Assembly: GCA_965229335.1 (NCBI GenBank)
Contig: OZ245874.1
Span: 6,882,001-6,946,000 of the forward strand
Length of the DNA stretch: 64,000 nt
Direction of reading: 5' to 3'
Origin: JAFKFH01 sp017307375
Lineage (GTDB): Bacteria > Pseudomonadota > Alphaproteobacteria > Ferrovibrionales > Ferrovibrionaceae
Every line of letters begins with the position of its first letter. The stretch's first letter is position 1. Below the pieces are notes generated by a model, which worked only from the letters and a program-made list of their open reading frames with translations, was not told the DNA's origin and did no database searches. The position numbers were made by a program, and so were the translations under genes. This document shows, in pieces, positions 50,258 through 59,414 of this stretch.

Positions 50258-51025
50258 ATGAAGATCGGATCTGGCCGGCCGAGCGCCGGCCCCGCCAATG
50301 TCGGCGCCGTTGCGGCGCGGCCGGGGGTGATGCCCGCGGCCGCGGCCGGTGCCGTCGCGCGGGCCGAGCCGCGGACCATCGCCGACGCGGCTTCGGTGCT
50401 GGGCATCCCCGAAGCTGAGTTCACCCCGACGGTGCGCACCGCGATCATGGGGCTGATGCGCGAGATCGACCGGCTGCGCCAGGACCTGACGCGCTCGCAG
50501 GCCCGGCTGGCCGAGATCGAGCGGCTGGCCGACCAGGATGCGCTGGTCCCGGTCAACAACCGCCGCGCCTTCATGCGCGAGATGACCCGCGTGCTGCATT
50601 TCGCCGGCCGCTACGGCTCGGCCGCCAGCCTGATCTATTTCGACCTGAACGGGCTGAAGACGATCAACGACACGCTGGGCCACACCGCCGGCGATACCGC
50701 GATTCGCGCCGCCGCCGACGTGCTGATCTCGAACGTGCGCGACTTCGACGTGGTCGGCCGGCTCGGCGGCGACGAATTCGCCGTCGTCCTGGCCCAGACG
50801 CCGATCGAGCCGGCGCGGGAAAAGGCGCGCCAGCTGGCCGACGCGATGCGCGCCCGGCCGGTGCCGTGGGAAGGGCAGATGATCCGGCTGGACACCGCCT
50901 ACGGCGTCTACGCGCTCAGCCCCGACGAGGATGCGGCGGCGGCGCTGGCCGCGGCCGACCAGGCGATGTACCAGCACAAGCAGAAGCTGAAGGCGGCGCG
51001 CGGCCTGCCCCCGGTCGGGCGCTGA
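50258..51025 (+). CDS. Soluble diguanylate cyclase (GGDEF domain with inhibitory site)
   Basis: Encodes 255 residues. The N-terminal 90 residues are low-complexity then helical (a coiled coil ending REIDRLRQDLTRSQARLAEIE), with no membrane helix. The GGDEF domain has DQDALVPVNNRRAF, YFDLNGLKTINDTLGH and the active-site RLGGDEF (G170). An RDFD inhibitory site at 161-164 sits exactly five residues before GGDEF, so c-di-GMP feedback is expected. It is divergent from the FlaF-like gene and followed by a DUF465 gene on the other strand. Confidence 0.92.
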   Translation: MKIGSGRPSAGPANVGAVAARPGVMPAAAAGAVARAEPRTIADAASVLGIPEAEFTPTVRTAIMGLMREIDRLRQDLTRSQARLAEIERLADQDALVPVNNRRAFMREMTRVLHFAGRYGSAASLIYFDLNGLKTINDTLGHTAGDTAIRAAADVLISNVRDFDVVGRLGGDEFAVVLAQTPIEPAREKARQLADAMRARPVPWEGQMIRLDTAYGVYALSPDEDAAAALAAADQAMYQHKQKLKAARGLPPVGR

Positions 51026-51037
51026 GCCGGCCGCGCT

Positions 51038-51253
51038 TCAGGCGATGATATCGGGCAACAACATGCTTTCCAGCCGGGCCATCTGATCCTTCAGGCCGAG
51101 CTTGCGCTTTTTCAGGCGCTGCAACTGCAGATTGTCGGGCGAACCTTGATCGACCAACGCCTGGATCGCATTGTCGAGATCGCGATGGTCCTGGCGCAAT
51201 TCTTCGAGCTGGTGGCGAAGGGCCTCGCTGTCGATCTGCTGGTTTATGGTCAT
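51038..51253 (-). CDS. DUF465 (YdcH-like) small coiled-coil protein
   Basis: Encodes 71 residues from ATG at 51253. The family signature is HQLEELRQDHRDLDNAIQ followed by LQLQRLKKRKLGLKDQMARLE, which forms a helical hairpin. Function is unknown. A second member of the same family is at 52531-52704 on the other strand. Its tail lies 12 bases from the convergent diguanylate cyclase gene. Confidence 0.85.
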   Translation of the reverse strand: MTINQQIDSEALRHQLEELRQDHRDLDNAIQALVDQGSPDNLQLQRLKKRKLGLKDQMARLESMLLPDIIA

Positions 51254-51328
51254 GCGGACGCTTTCGGCGCTGAAACTCTCGAAGATCGCGTAAGGTAGCA
51301 TTTGCCACCGGCCAACTGAAGGGGAAGC

Positions 51329-51814
51329 ATGACCGCCGACGATGCCGCGGCGTTCCGCGCCGCCGCCCTCGCCTTCTACGAGCGCGCGGCCCTGCGCGCG
51401 GCCTGCCTGCGCCTGCAGGATCGCGACGGGCTCGACGTGACCGTGCTGCTCTATTGCCTGTGGGCGGCCGGGGCCGGGCGCGCGCCGCTCGATGCCGCGC
51501 GGCTTGCCCGAATCGAGGCGGGCCTGCAACCCTGGCGCGAAACCGCCATCCTGCCGCTGCGCGCGGTGCGGCGCCGGCTGAAAGGCGATGAACGCGACGC
51601 CGGCGAGGCGGTGCGGCGACAGGTCGCGGGCGCCGAGATCGCCGCGGAACTGGTGGCCATGGACATGATCGCCGCGGCCGAGGCCGATGCCCCCCGCCGC
51701 CCCGGCGCCGAGCCTGCGGCGGTGGCGCTGGCCAGCCTGCATGCCTATGCCGGGTTCCGCGGGGTGGCGGTCGCCGCCGGCGACGATCTCAGGCTTCTGG
51801 CGGCGGCTCTCTGA
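51329..51814 (+). CDS. TIGR02444/DUF2390 family protein
   Basis: Encodes 161 residues, alanine-rich and helical. The opening FRAAALAFYERAALRAACLRLQ and the DGLDVTVLLYCLWAA block are the family hallmarks. The rest (ARIEAGLQPWRETAILPLRAVRRRLK) is also typical. No function is established. It overlaps the convergent ubiX gene by 26 bases. Confidence 0.8.
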   Translation: MTADDAAAFRAAALAFYERAALRAACLRLQDRDGLDVTVLLYCLWAAGAGRAPLDAARLARIEAGLQPWRETAILPLRAVRRRLKGDERDAGEAVRRQVAGAEIAAELVAMDMIAAAEADAPRRPGAEPAAVALASLHAYAGFRGVAVAAGDDLRLLAAAL

Positions 51815-52400
51815 CCGCGCCGACCGGGCCGACATCCTCGCCCCAGCGCCTGACCAGCCCGGAATCGACCCCCAGCAGGTCGAGGGCGCGGCCGACCGCA
51901 TGGTCGACCAGGTCGTCGATCGACCGCGGCCGGATATAGAAGGCCGGCACCGGCGGGGCGACGATCGCGCCCATCTCGGTCACCGCGGCCATCGACCGGA
52001 TATGGCCGAGATGGAACGGCGTCTCGCGCAGCATCAGCACCAGGCGGCGCCGCTCCTTCAGCTGGACGTCGGCGGCGCGGGTCAGCAGCGTGCCGGTGAC
52101 CCCGGCGGCGATTTCCGACAGGCTGCGGATCGAACAGGGCGCGACGATCATGCCGAGCGTACGGAACGAGCCCGAGGCGATCGAGGCGCCGACATTGCCG
52201 ATGGCATGGCGCACGCTGGCCTTGGCCGCCACGTCGGCCGGCTTCAGCCCGGTTTCCTGGACGATGGTCAGTTCGGCCGCCCGGGTCATCACCAGATGCG
52301 ACTCGATGCCGAGATGCTGCAGCACCTCCAGCAGCCGGATACCGTATATCGCGCCCGAGGCGCCGGATATGCCGACGATGATCCGCGCCCGCTCAGTCAT
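51789..52400 (-). CDS. ubiX: Flavin prenyltransferase (UbiX family)
   Basis: Encodes 203 residues from ATG at 52400 (MTERARIIVGISGASGAIYG). The flavin-binding GISGASGAIYGIRLLE, the mid-region ASGSFRTLGMIVAPCSIRSLSEIA, and LMLRETPFHLGHIRSM are conserved. The product attaches a dimethylallyl group to FMN to make the cofactor of UbiD-type decarboxylases. No ubiD gene is adjacent. An upstream frame extension lacks family sequence. Confidence 0.94.
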   Translation of the reverse strand: MTERARIIVGISGASGAIYGIRLLEVLQHLGIESHLVMTRAAELTIVQETGLKPADVAAKASVRHAIGNVGASIASGSFRTLGMIVAPCSIRSLSEIAAGVTGTLLTRAADVQLKERRRLVLMLRETPFHLGHIRSMAAVTEMGAIVAPPVPAFYIRPRSIDDLVDHAVGRALDLLGVDSGLVRRWGEDVGPVGAVREPPPEA

Positions 52401-52530
52401 GCGCTGTTTTGTCCGTGCCTTCAGGCTTGTCGATGCCGTAACACATCGTTCATACTCCGGGGCATGGAGCGGGTCGAGCCCGAGTTCCAGGCGGCGAGAC
52501 CCGTTCCACCAAAGCGATGGAGGGTGCTGC

Positions 52531-52704
52531 ATGAGCACTGAGACGCATATCGAGACCCTGCGTACCAAGCATGTCGTTCTCGAGCAACAGCTCGAGACCG
52601 AGTATCAGAGACCGCTCCCCGACCTCGCCCTGATCCAGGACCTGAAGAAGCGCAAGCTTCGCCTCAAGGAAGAAATCAACCGCCTCAGTCCGACCACACA
52701 CTGA
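52531..52704 (+). CDS. DUF465 (YdcH-like) small coiled-coil protein, second copy
   Basis: Encodes 57 residues from ATG at 52531 with GGAGGG upstream. IETLRTKHVVLEQQLETEYQ and LIQDLKKRKLRLKEEINRL give the two-helix DUF465 hairpin. It is shorter than the copy at 51038-51253 but shares the KKRKL pattern. It is divergent from ubiX and ends in a strong terminator 57 bases downstream. Confidence 0.85.
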   Translation: MSTETHIETLRTKHVVLEQQLETEYQRPLPDLALIQDLKKRKLRLKEEINRLSPTTH

Positions 52705-52760
52705 CACCACGCACACCGGCACCGGCCGCGTTGGCGCGGATCGTGCTGTCGTGAAACACT

Positions 52761-52798
52761 GGGCCCGGCGGATGGAATCCCCGGGCCCTCTGCTTTTT
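52761..52798 (+). terminator. Rho-independent terminator after the small DUF465 gene
   Basis: GGGCCCGG (52761-52768) pairs with CCGGGCCC (52781-52788), followed by TCTGCTTTTT. It lies between convergent genes. On the minus strand the tail is GTGTTTCAC, so it could also help end the acyl-CoA synthetase transcript. Confidence 0.8.
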
Positions 52799-52815
52799 GC
52801 CCTGCAGCGTTTTGG

Positions 52816-54438
52816 CTAAAGCGCCCTGGCGCGCTCGCGCAGCTCGAACTTCTGGATCTTGCCGGTCGAGGTCTTCGGCAGCTCGGTGAAGACGACCGTC
52901 TTCGGCACCTTGAAGCGGGCCAGCCGGGCGCGGCAGAACTCGATGATCTCGGCCTCGGTCGCGGCCTGGCCGGGCTTCAGCGTGACGAAGGCGCAGGGCG
53001 TCTCGCCCCAATGGCTGTCGGGGCGGGCGACCACCGCGGCCTCGAGCACCGCGGGATGCTGGTAGATCACCCCCTCGACCTCGAGCGTCGAGATGTTCTC
53101 GCCACCGGAAATGATGATGTCCTTCGACCGGTCCTTGATCTGGACATAGCCGTCGGGGTGCTTGACGCCGAGATCGCCGGAATGGAACCACCCGCCGGCC
53201 AGCGCCTCCTCGGTGGCGGTGGGGTTCTTCAGATACCCCTTCATCACGATGTTGCCGCGGAACATGATCTCGCCCATCGTCTCGCCGTCGGCCGGCACCG
53301 GCTGCATCGTCGCCGGGTCGATGACGTCGAGTTCCTCGAGCATGTCGTAACGCACGCCCTGGCGCGCCTTCATCGCCGACCGCTCGCCCGGCGGCAGGTC
53401 GTCCCATTCCGCCTTCCAGGCGCAGACCACGGCCGGGCCGTAGACCTCGGTCAGGCCGTAGACATGGGTGATGAGGAAGCCGAGCTCCTCCATGCCGGCG
53501 ATCACGGCGGGCGGCGGCGCCGCCCCGGCGGTCATCACCTTGATGCCGCGGCGCAGCGTCGCCTTCGACGGCTCCGGCGCGTTGATCAGCATGGTCAGGA
53601 CGGTCGGCGCGCCGCACATGTGGGTGACGCCGTGGCGCACGAAGGCATCGTAGATCGCGACCGGATCGACCCGGCGCAGGCAGACATGCACCCCGGCCAG
53701 CATCGTGATCGTCCAGGGAAAGCACCAGCCGTTGCAGTGGAACATCGGCAGCGTCCACAGATAGACCGGATGATGGCCGAGATCCCAGGTGGTGACGTTG
53801 GCGACGGCGTTGAGATAGGCGCCGCGATGATGCAGCACCACGCCCTTGGGATTGCCGGTGGTGCCGGACGTGTAGTTCAGCGCGATCGCCTGCCATTCGT
53901 CGCGGATGCCCGGCGGCACGAAGGCCGGGTCGCCGGCGGCGAGGAAGGCTTCGTAGTCGATGTCGCCGATCAGGCTGCCGCCGACGGCCAGCACGTCGTC
54001 GATGTCGATGACGTAGGGCCGCTTGGTGCACTGGGCCAGCGCGGCATGGACGGTGGCCGAGAACTCGCGGTCGGTCAGCAGCACGCGCGCCTCGCCATGG
54101 TCGAGGATGAAGGCGATCGCGGCGGCATCGAGGCGGGTGTTGATCGAGTTCAGCACCGCGCCCAGCATCGGCACGGCGTAATGCGCCTCCAGATGCGCCG
54201 GCGTGTTCGGCGCGATCATCGCGACCGTGTCGCCCTCGCCGATGCCGAGGCCCTTGAGGCCCGCGGCCAGCCGCCGGCAGCGTTCCTGCAGCTGGGCATA
54301 GGTCAGGCGCAGGTCGCCATGCACGACCGCGAGGCGGTCGGGATAGACCTGGGCGGTCCGGGTCAGGAAGGTCAGCGGCGTCAGCGCCTCGTAATTGGCG
54401 CGGGTCTTCTCGAAGGTTTCGAACGGATTGACGTGCAT
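52816..54438 (-). CDS. AMP-forming acyl-CoA synthetase (medium-chain type)
   Basis: Encodes 540 residues from ATG at 54438 with AGGAGGAG upstream. The frame continues far upstream as an artefact of high GC. The P-loop YTSGTTGNPKGV, YGLTEVYG, WFHSGDLG, KDIIISGGENIS and the catalytic lysine in PKTSTGKIQK are present. It activates a carboxylic acid through an acyl-adenylate. Sequence alone does not give chain length, but the MFHCNGW and TMLAGVHVCLRRVDP segments fit the medium-chain group. The catalytic lysine is a likely target of Pat. Confidence 0.9.
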   Translation of the reverse strand: MHVNPFETFEKTRANYEALTPLTFLTRTAQVYPDRLAVVHGDLRLTYAQLQERCRRLAAGLKGLGIGEGDTVAMIAPNTPAHLEAHYAVPMLGAVLNSINTRLDAAAIAFILDHGEARVLLTDREFSATVHAALAQCTKRPYVIDIDDVLAVGGSLIGDIDYEAFLAAGDPAFVPPGIRDEWQAIALNYTSGTTGNPKGVVLHHRGAYLNAVANVTTWDLGHHPVYLWTLPMFHCNGWCFPWTITMLAGVHVCLRRVDPVAIYDAFVRHGVTHMCGAPTVLTMLINAPEPSKATLRRGIKVMTAGAAPPPAVIAGMEELGFLITHVYGLTEVYGPAVVCAWKAEWDDLPPGERSAMKARQGVRYDMLEELDVIDPATMQPVPADGETMGEIMFRGNIVMKGYLKNPTATEEALAGGWFHSGDLGVKHPDGYVQIKDRSKDIIISGGENISTLEVEGVIYQHPAVLEAAVVARPDSHWGETPCAFVTLKPGQAATEAEIIEFCRARLARFKVPKTVVFTELPKTSTGKIQKFELRERARAL

Positions 54439-54491
54439 CGCCGGGTCTCCTCCTGACACGGCGCCCTTTATGTCGCGCCGGCGGAATGAAT

Positions 54492-55244
54492 TCAACCGAT
54501 CGCGGCGTCGGCCAGCAGCTTGATCCCGACCAGGAAGGTGATGCCGTAGCACAGGCGGTAGAACCAGGTGGGGTTCAGCCGCCGCTGCAGCCAGATGCCG
54601 ATGTAGGTGCCGACCGGGGCGGCCGGGATCAGCACCAGCGCGGTCCACAGGTTTTCGCTGGAGAACTGGCCGAGCCAGGCATAGGGGATCAGCTTGATGT
54701 AGTTGACCACGGCGAAGAAGATCACCGTGGTGCCGGTGTAGATCGCCGGGCTGAGCTGGCGCGGCAGCAGGTAGACGGCCAGCGGCGGGCCGCCGGCATG
54801 GGCGACGAAACTGGTATAGCCCGACAGCGCCGACCAGAACGCCGCCCGCACCGGGCTGGCCGGCCGGGCGGCGCGCGGCCGGATGCCGCCGCGCAGCCAG
54901 TTCAGCGTGAAGACGATGGCGATCAGCCCGACGATCAGGCGGATTTCGCGGTCGTGCACATAGCTGGCGGTCAGGGCACCGACGACGATGCCGGCCAGCG
55001 CCGGCGGGATCAGCATGACCAGTTCCGCCCGGCTCCATTGCCGGCGATAGGCCCAGACGCCGAACAGGTCGCTCAGGCACAGCACCGGCAGCAGGATGGC
55101 GGCGGCCTGCACCGCCGGCACCGCCAGCGTCATCAGCGGCACCGCCACGACGCCGAGCCCGGCACCGAAGCCGCCCTTGGAAATGCCCACGATCAGCACC
55201 GCGGGAACGGCGACGGCATAGAACCAGAGATCGAGCAGCGGCAT
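54492..55244 (-). CDS. TauE/SafE family sulfite exporter-like permease
   Basis: Encodes 250 residues from ATG at 55244 with seven to eight membrane helices. The N-terminal GISKGGFGAGLGVVAVPLMTL and the mid-region SGYTSFVAHAGGPPLAVYLLP are the two repeats that mark the family. It would move sulphite, organosulphur or another small anion across the inner membrane. It ends 54 bases ahead of the acyl-CoA synthetase gene start on the same strand. Confidence 0.9.
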   Translation of the reverse strand: MPLLDLWFYAVAVPAVLIVGISKGGFGAGLGVVAVPLMTLAVPAVQAAAILLPVLCLSDLFGVWAYRRQWSRAELVMLIPPALAGIVVGALTASYVHDREIRLIVGLIAIVFTLNWLRGGIRPRAARPASPVRAAFWSALSGYTSFVAHAGGPPLAVYLLPRQLSPAIYTGTTVIFFAVVNYIKLIPYAWLGQFSSENLWTALVLIPAAPVGTYIGIWLQRRLNPTWFYRLCYGITFLVGIKLLADAAIG

Positions 55245-55404
55245 GGCGGGGATGACCGGGGGCTGGATGGCGCGGCAGCGGCGGATCGTCGCGACCCCGC
55301 CGCCGCCAGTCATAGCATTGCGCCGCCCGAGTCGCGCACCCCCTTGCTTTGCCCGGCCAACGTGGTTTGCTCGGCCCCGGAAACGTTCGAGGGAGGGAAG
55401 GCCG

Positions 55405-57165
55405 ATGCACGCGCCGCCATGCTGGAAACCCGCAATGCTCGCCGCCGCGCTGCTGGCGCTGGGGCTGAACCTCGCCGGCGCGGCCTTCGCCCAGGCCCCG
55501 GCGCAGCCGGAAGGGGCGAGCGGCCGGACCGAAAAGGCCGCGGTCGATGCGACCCGCGCAGTGGTGGCCAGCGCCAACCCGGTGGCCAGCCAGGTCGGGG
55601 CCGACATCCTCGCCGCCGGGGGCAGCGCGGCCGATGCCGCGATCGGCATCCAGCTCGCCCTGACGCTGGTCGAGCCGCAATCCTCCGGCCTCGGCGGCGG
55701 CGCCTTCGCTCTCTACTGGGTCGAGCGGCGCGGCCGGCTCACCTCCTACGACGCGCGCGAGACCGCGCCGGGCGGCGCCAACCCCGAGATGTTCCTCGAC
55801 GGCGAGGGCAAGCCGATCCCGTTTGCCGACGGCGTGCTGGGCGGGCGGGCCGTCGGCGTGCCGGGCACGCCGCGCCTGCTGGCGGAACTGCACCGCCGGC
55901 ACGGCCGGCTGCCCTGGGCGCGGCTGTTCGACCCGGTGATCCGGCTGGCCGAACAGGGCTTTGCCATGTCGCCGCGCCTGGTCACGCTGCTCGGCCAGGA
56001 AAAGGCGCTGCGCAACGATCCGCTGGCCGCCGCCTATTTCTACCAGCCGGACGGCCAGCCCAAGCCGGTCGGCACGATCCTGCGCAACCCCGACCTCGCC
56101 GCGACGCTGAAGACGCTGCAGCGCCGCGGCGCCGACGGGTTCTATCGCGGCGACATCGCCCAGGCGATCCTCGCCCGCGTCGCCGAACCGCCGCGGCCGT
56201 CGTCGATGACGGCCGAGGACCTTGCCGGCTATCGCGTCCGGGAGCGGCCGGTGGTCTGCGGCCCCTATCGCCGGTTCGAGGTCTGCGGCATGGGCCCGCC
56301 TTCCTCCGGCGGGGTGGCGGTGGTGCAGATGCTCGGCCTGCTCGAACGCTTCGACCTCGCCGCGACCGGCGCCGGCACGCTCGCCTCGGTGCATCTGTTC
56401 ACCCAGGCCCATCGCCTCGCCTTCGCCGACCGCAACCGCTATCTCGCCGACCCCGATTTCGTGCCCCAGCCGGTGGCCGGGCTGCTCGATCGCGGCTATC
56501 TCGCCGCGCGCTCGGCCTTGATCGACCCGCAGCGCGACATGGGCACGGCCCAGCCGGGCCTGCCGGCGCAGAAGGCCGCGGCGCTGGCCGACGACGCCTC
56601 GCCCGAACTGCCCTCGACCAGCCACCTGATCGTCGTCGACCGCTGGGGCGACGCGATCTCGATGACCACGACGATCGAGGATGCCTTCGGCGCGCGGCGC
56701 ATGGTGCGCGGCTTCCTGCTCAACAACGAGATGACCGACTTCTCCTTCCTGCCGGCCCAGGGCGGCCAGCCGGTGGCCAACCGGGTCGAGGCGGGCAAGC
56801 GGCCGCGCTCGTCGATGGCGCCGACGATGGTGTTCGCCCCGGGCCGCAAGCTCGCGATGCTGCTCGGCTCGCCCGGCGGCTCGCAGATCATCGGCTATGC
56901 CGCGCAGACGGCGATCGCCCTGATCGACTGGCGGCTCGACCCGCAGGCGGCGGTCTCGGCCGGGCATTACGGCAACCCGAACGGCCCGACCCAGCTCGAA
57001 CGCGGCACCGAGGCCGAACGGCTCGCCGACGGGCTGAAGGCGATGGGCCATGCCGACGTGCGGCTGGTGGAGATGACCTCGGGCCTCTCGGCGGTGATCC
57101 GCACCGGGCAAGGCTGGCAGGCCGGCGTCGACCCGCGCCGCGAAGGCCGGGCCATCGGATTCTGA
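55405..57165 (+). CDS. ggt: Gamma-glutamyltransferase
   Basis: Encodes 586 residues from ATG at 55405 behind GAGGGAGGGAAGG. The signal peptide (about 1-30, ending AFA) directs it to the periplasm. The autocleavage nucleophile is T405 in LPSTSHLIVVD, which separates large and small subunits. NNEMTDFSF, SMAPTMVF and LGSPGGSQII form the small-subunit active site. It cleaves glutathione and other gamma-glutamyl compounds. The normal layout and length are intact. Confidence 0.94.
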   Translation: MHAPPCWKPAMLAAALLALGLNLAGAAFAQAPAQPEGASGRTEKAAVDATRAVVASANPVASQVGADILAAGGSAADAAIGIQLALTLVEPQSSGLGGGAFALYWVERRGRLTSYDARETAPGGANPEMFLDGEGKPIPFADGVLGGRAVGVPGTPRLLAELHRRHGRLPWARLFDPVIRLAEQGFAMSPRLVTLLGQEKALRNDPLAAAYFYQPDGQPKPVGTILRNPDLAATLKTLQRRGADGFYRGDIAQAILARVAEPPRPSSMTAEDLAGYRVRERPVVCGPYRRFEVCGMGPPSSGGVAVVQMLGLLERFDLAATGAGTLASVHLFTQAHRLAFADRNRYLADPDFVPQPVAGLLDRGYLAARSALIDPQRDMGTAQPGLPAQKAAALADDASPELPSTSHLIVVDRWGDAISMTTTIEDAFGARRMVRGFLLNNEMTDFSFLPAQGGQPVANRVEAGKRPRSSMAPTMVFAPGRKLAMLLGSPGGSQIIGYAAQTAIALIDWRLDPQAAVSAGHYGNPNGPTQLERGTEAERLADGLKAMGHADVRLVEMTSGLSAVIRTGQGWQAGVDPRREGRAIGF

Positions 57166-57481
57166 CGGACGATGTAAGGTAGCGTGATACCGATGGATAA
57201 TGTACAGAGGTCCGAAAGTTAAGATAGATTAACCATCGATCGGTCGAGGCCGCTCTCGAGCCCGCACCCCGCCGGCTCCGCTGACGACGAAGAGCACGGC
57301 CTGATCCGCCGGCCGATTTCCAAGGCCCCGAGGCACCCGCACCTTGGGGCCTTACTCTTTGGCGGCATGCCATCCACGAAAACTTGCACGACCGCCGGTG
57401 CAGAACTGCGACATCGCGCCGGCTTGACAGCGTTGCGCCCGCCTTGTTGGCTGTCGGGCAACGACAAGCCTATGGGGGGAA
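57166..57481. other. Intergenic region between ggt and the CoA synthetase gene
   Basis: No coding frame is supported in these 316 bases. They hold one terminator (annotated separately) and, at 57424-57429, a perfect TTGACA. A candidate -10 17 bases on is poor (TTGGCT). The stretch 57170-57320 between ggt and the terminator has no visible feature. A small RNA is possible but not supported by a good promoter. Confidence 0.4.
57322..57353 (+). terminator. Hairpin terminator downstream of ggt
   Basis: A 12-bp stem with one G-U pair (AAGGCCCCGAGG at 57322-57333 with 57342-57353) and an 8-base loop is followed by ACTCTTT. It lies 157 bases past the ggt stop, leaving a long 3' region or ending a separate small transcript. 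Confidence 0.7.
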
Positions 57482-59383
57482 ATGCCGATGAGCCGATATG
57501 ACGAGGTCTACGCCCGCTCGCTCGACGAGCCGGAGGCGTTCTGGGCCGAGGCGGCCGAGGGCATTTCCTGGACCCGCAGATGGGACAAGGTGTTCGACGG
57601 CGGCCAGGGCCCCTATGGCCGCTGGTTCGTCGGGGCCGAGACCAATGCCTGCTGGAACGCGCTGGACCGCCATGTCGACGGCGGGCGGGCCGATCAGGTC
57701 GCGCTGATCTACGATTCGCCGGTGACCGGGCGGATCCGGCGCTTCACCTATCGCGAGCTGCGCGACCTGGTGGCGCGTTTTGCCGGGGCGCTGAAAGCGC
57801 TGGGCGTCGGCCGCGGCGACCGGGTGCTGATCTACATGCCGATGGTGCCGGAGGCGGCGATCGCGATGCTGGCCACCGCCCGGCTCGGCGCGATCCATTC
57901 GGTGGTGTTCGGCGGCTTCGCCCCGCATGAGCTGGCCACCCGCATCGACGATGCCAAGCCGCGCGTGATCGTCGCCGGGTCCTGCGGCATCGAGCCCGGC
58001 CGCATCGTGCCCTACAAGCCGCTGCTGGATGCCGCCATCGACCAGTCGGCGACGAAACCCGAAGCCTGCATCGTGCTGCAGCGGCCGGAAGGGCCGGGCG
58101 AGCTGGTGTCCGGCCGCGACCACGACTGGGATGCGGCGATGGCACGGGCCGAGCCGGCCGACTGGGTGCCGGTCGCGGCGACCGACCCGCTCTACGTCCT
58201 CTACACCTCCGGCACCACCGGCGTGCCCAAGGGGGTGGTGCGCGATACCGGCGGGCATCTCGTCGCGCTGAAATGGTCGATGAACGGGGTCTACGGCGTC
58301 GATCCCGGCGAGGTGTTCTGGGCGGCATCGGACGTCGGCTGGGTGGTCGGCCATTCCTATATCGTCTATGCGCCGCTGGTCCACGGCGCCACCACCATCC
58401 TGTTCGAGGGCAAGCCGGTCGGCACGCCGAACGCCGGCGTCTACTGGCGCATCATCGCCGAGCACGGCGTGGTCGCGCTGTTCACCGCGCCCACCGCCTT
58501 CCGCGCGATCAAGCGCGACGACCCGGAGGGCAAGCTGCTGGCCGGGCACGACCTGTCGAAGTTCCGCACGCTGTTCCTGGCCGGCGAACGCGCCGATCCC
58601 GACACGATCCAGTGGGCCGAACGCATCCTCGACCGGCCGGTGCTGGACCACTGGTGGCAGACCGAGAGCGGGTCGCCGATGGCGGCCAACTGCGTCGGGC
58701 TGGGGCAGCTGCCGGTGCGCTACGGCTCGCCCACCAAGGCGGTGCCGGGCTATCGGATCGAGGTGGTCGACGACGGCTGCCATGCCGTGCCGGCCAACCA
58801 GATCGGCAACGTGGTGGTGCGCCTGCCGCTGCCGCCGGGCGCGCTGCCGACGCTGTGGCACAACGAGGCGGGCTTCGTGCGCTCCTACCTTGCGGAATTC
58901 CCCGGCTACTACAAGACCGGCGATGCCGGCTATCTCGACGACGACGGCTATCTCTACATCATGAGCCGCACCGACGACATCATCAACGTCGCCGGCCACC
59001 GCCTGTCCACCGGCGGCATGGAGGAGGTGCTGTCGGCCCACCCAGACGTCGCCGAATGCGCCGTGATCGGCGTCCACGACGACCTGAAGGGCCAGGTGCC
59101 GCTGGGCTTCCTGGTGCTGAAGAACGGCGTCGACAAGCCGCATGCCGAGATCGTCGCCGAGGTGGTGCGGATGGTGCGCGACCAGATCGGCCCGGTCGCC
59201 GCGTTCAAGCAGGCGGTGGTGGTCAAGCGCCTGCCCAAGACGCGGTCGGGCAAGATCCTGCGCGGCACGATGCAGAAGATCGCCGACGCCCAGGACTACA
59301 AGATGCCGGCGACCATCGACGATCCCGCGATCCTCGAGGAGATCAGCGCCGACCTGAAGCCGATCGGGTACGCGCGCGGCTGA
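57482..59383 (+). CDS. prpE: Propionyl-/acetyl-CoA synthetase (PrpE-like)
   Basis: Encodes 633 residues with a GGGGGGA ribosome site. The acyl-adenylate motifs are YTSGTTGVPKGV, DVGWVVGHSYIVYAPL, WWQTESGSPMAAN, YYKTGDAGYLD and the catalytic lysine in PKTRSGKILRG. Similarity is to PrpE more than to Acs, notably GGFAPHELATRIDDAKP and PDWVP-like linkers. It converts propionate or acetate to the CoA thioester. The lysine is the known acetylation site controlled by Pat in this family. Confidence 0.9.
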   Translation: MPMSRYDEVYARSLDEPEAFWAEAAEGISWTRRWDKVFDGGQGPYGRWFVGAETNACWNALDRHVDGGRADQVALIYDSPVTGRIRRFTYRELRDLVARFAGALKALGVGRGDRVLIYMPMVPEAAIAMLATARLGAIHSVVFGGFAPHELATRIDDAKPRVIVAGSCGIEPGRIVPYKPLLDAAIDQSATKPEACIVLQRPEGPGELVSGRDHDWDAAMARAEPADWVPVAATDPLYVLYTSGTTGVPKGVVRDTGGHLVALKWSMNGVYGVDPGEVFWAASDVGWVVGHSYIVYAPLVHGATTILFEGKPVGTPNAGVYWRIIAEHGVVALFTAPTAFRAIKRDDPEGKLLAGHDLSKFRTLFLAGERADPDTIQWAERILDRPVLDHWWQTESGSPMAANCVGLGQLPVRYGSPTKAVPGYRIEVVDDGCHAVPANQIGNVVVRLPLPPGALPTLWHNEAGFVRSYLAEFPGYYKTGDAGYLDDDGYLYIMSRTDDIINVAGHRLSTGGMEEVLSAHPDVAECAVIGVHDDLKGQVPLGFLVLKNGVDKPHAEIVAEVVRMVRDQIGPVAAFKQAVVVKRLPKTRSGKILRGTMQKIADAQDYKMPATIDDPAILEEISADLKPIGYARG

Positions 59384-59414
59384 CGGGTGATGCCGGACGC
59401 GGCGGGGCCGGGCC

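Noticed and set aside
52816..57111. An open frame of 1431 codons on the minus strand covering three neighbouring genes
   Set aside because: Only its last 540 codons (52816-54438) encode a recognised protein. The upstream part is low-complexity Arg/Ala/Gly antisense to ggt, a normal effect of high GC.
57166..57481. tRNA or known small RNA gene after ggt
   Set aside because: No cloverleaf or T-loop sequence is seen, and the only TTGACA lacks a convincing -10 and points into the next gene.
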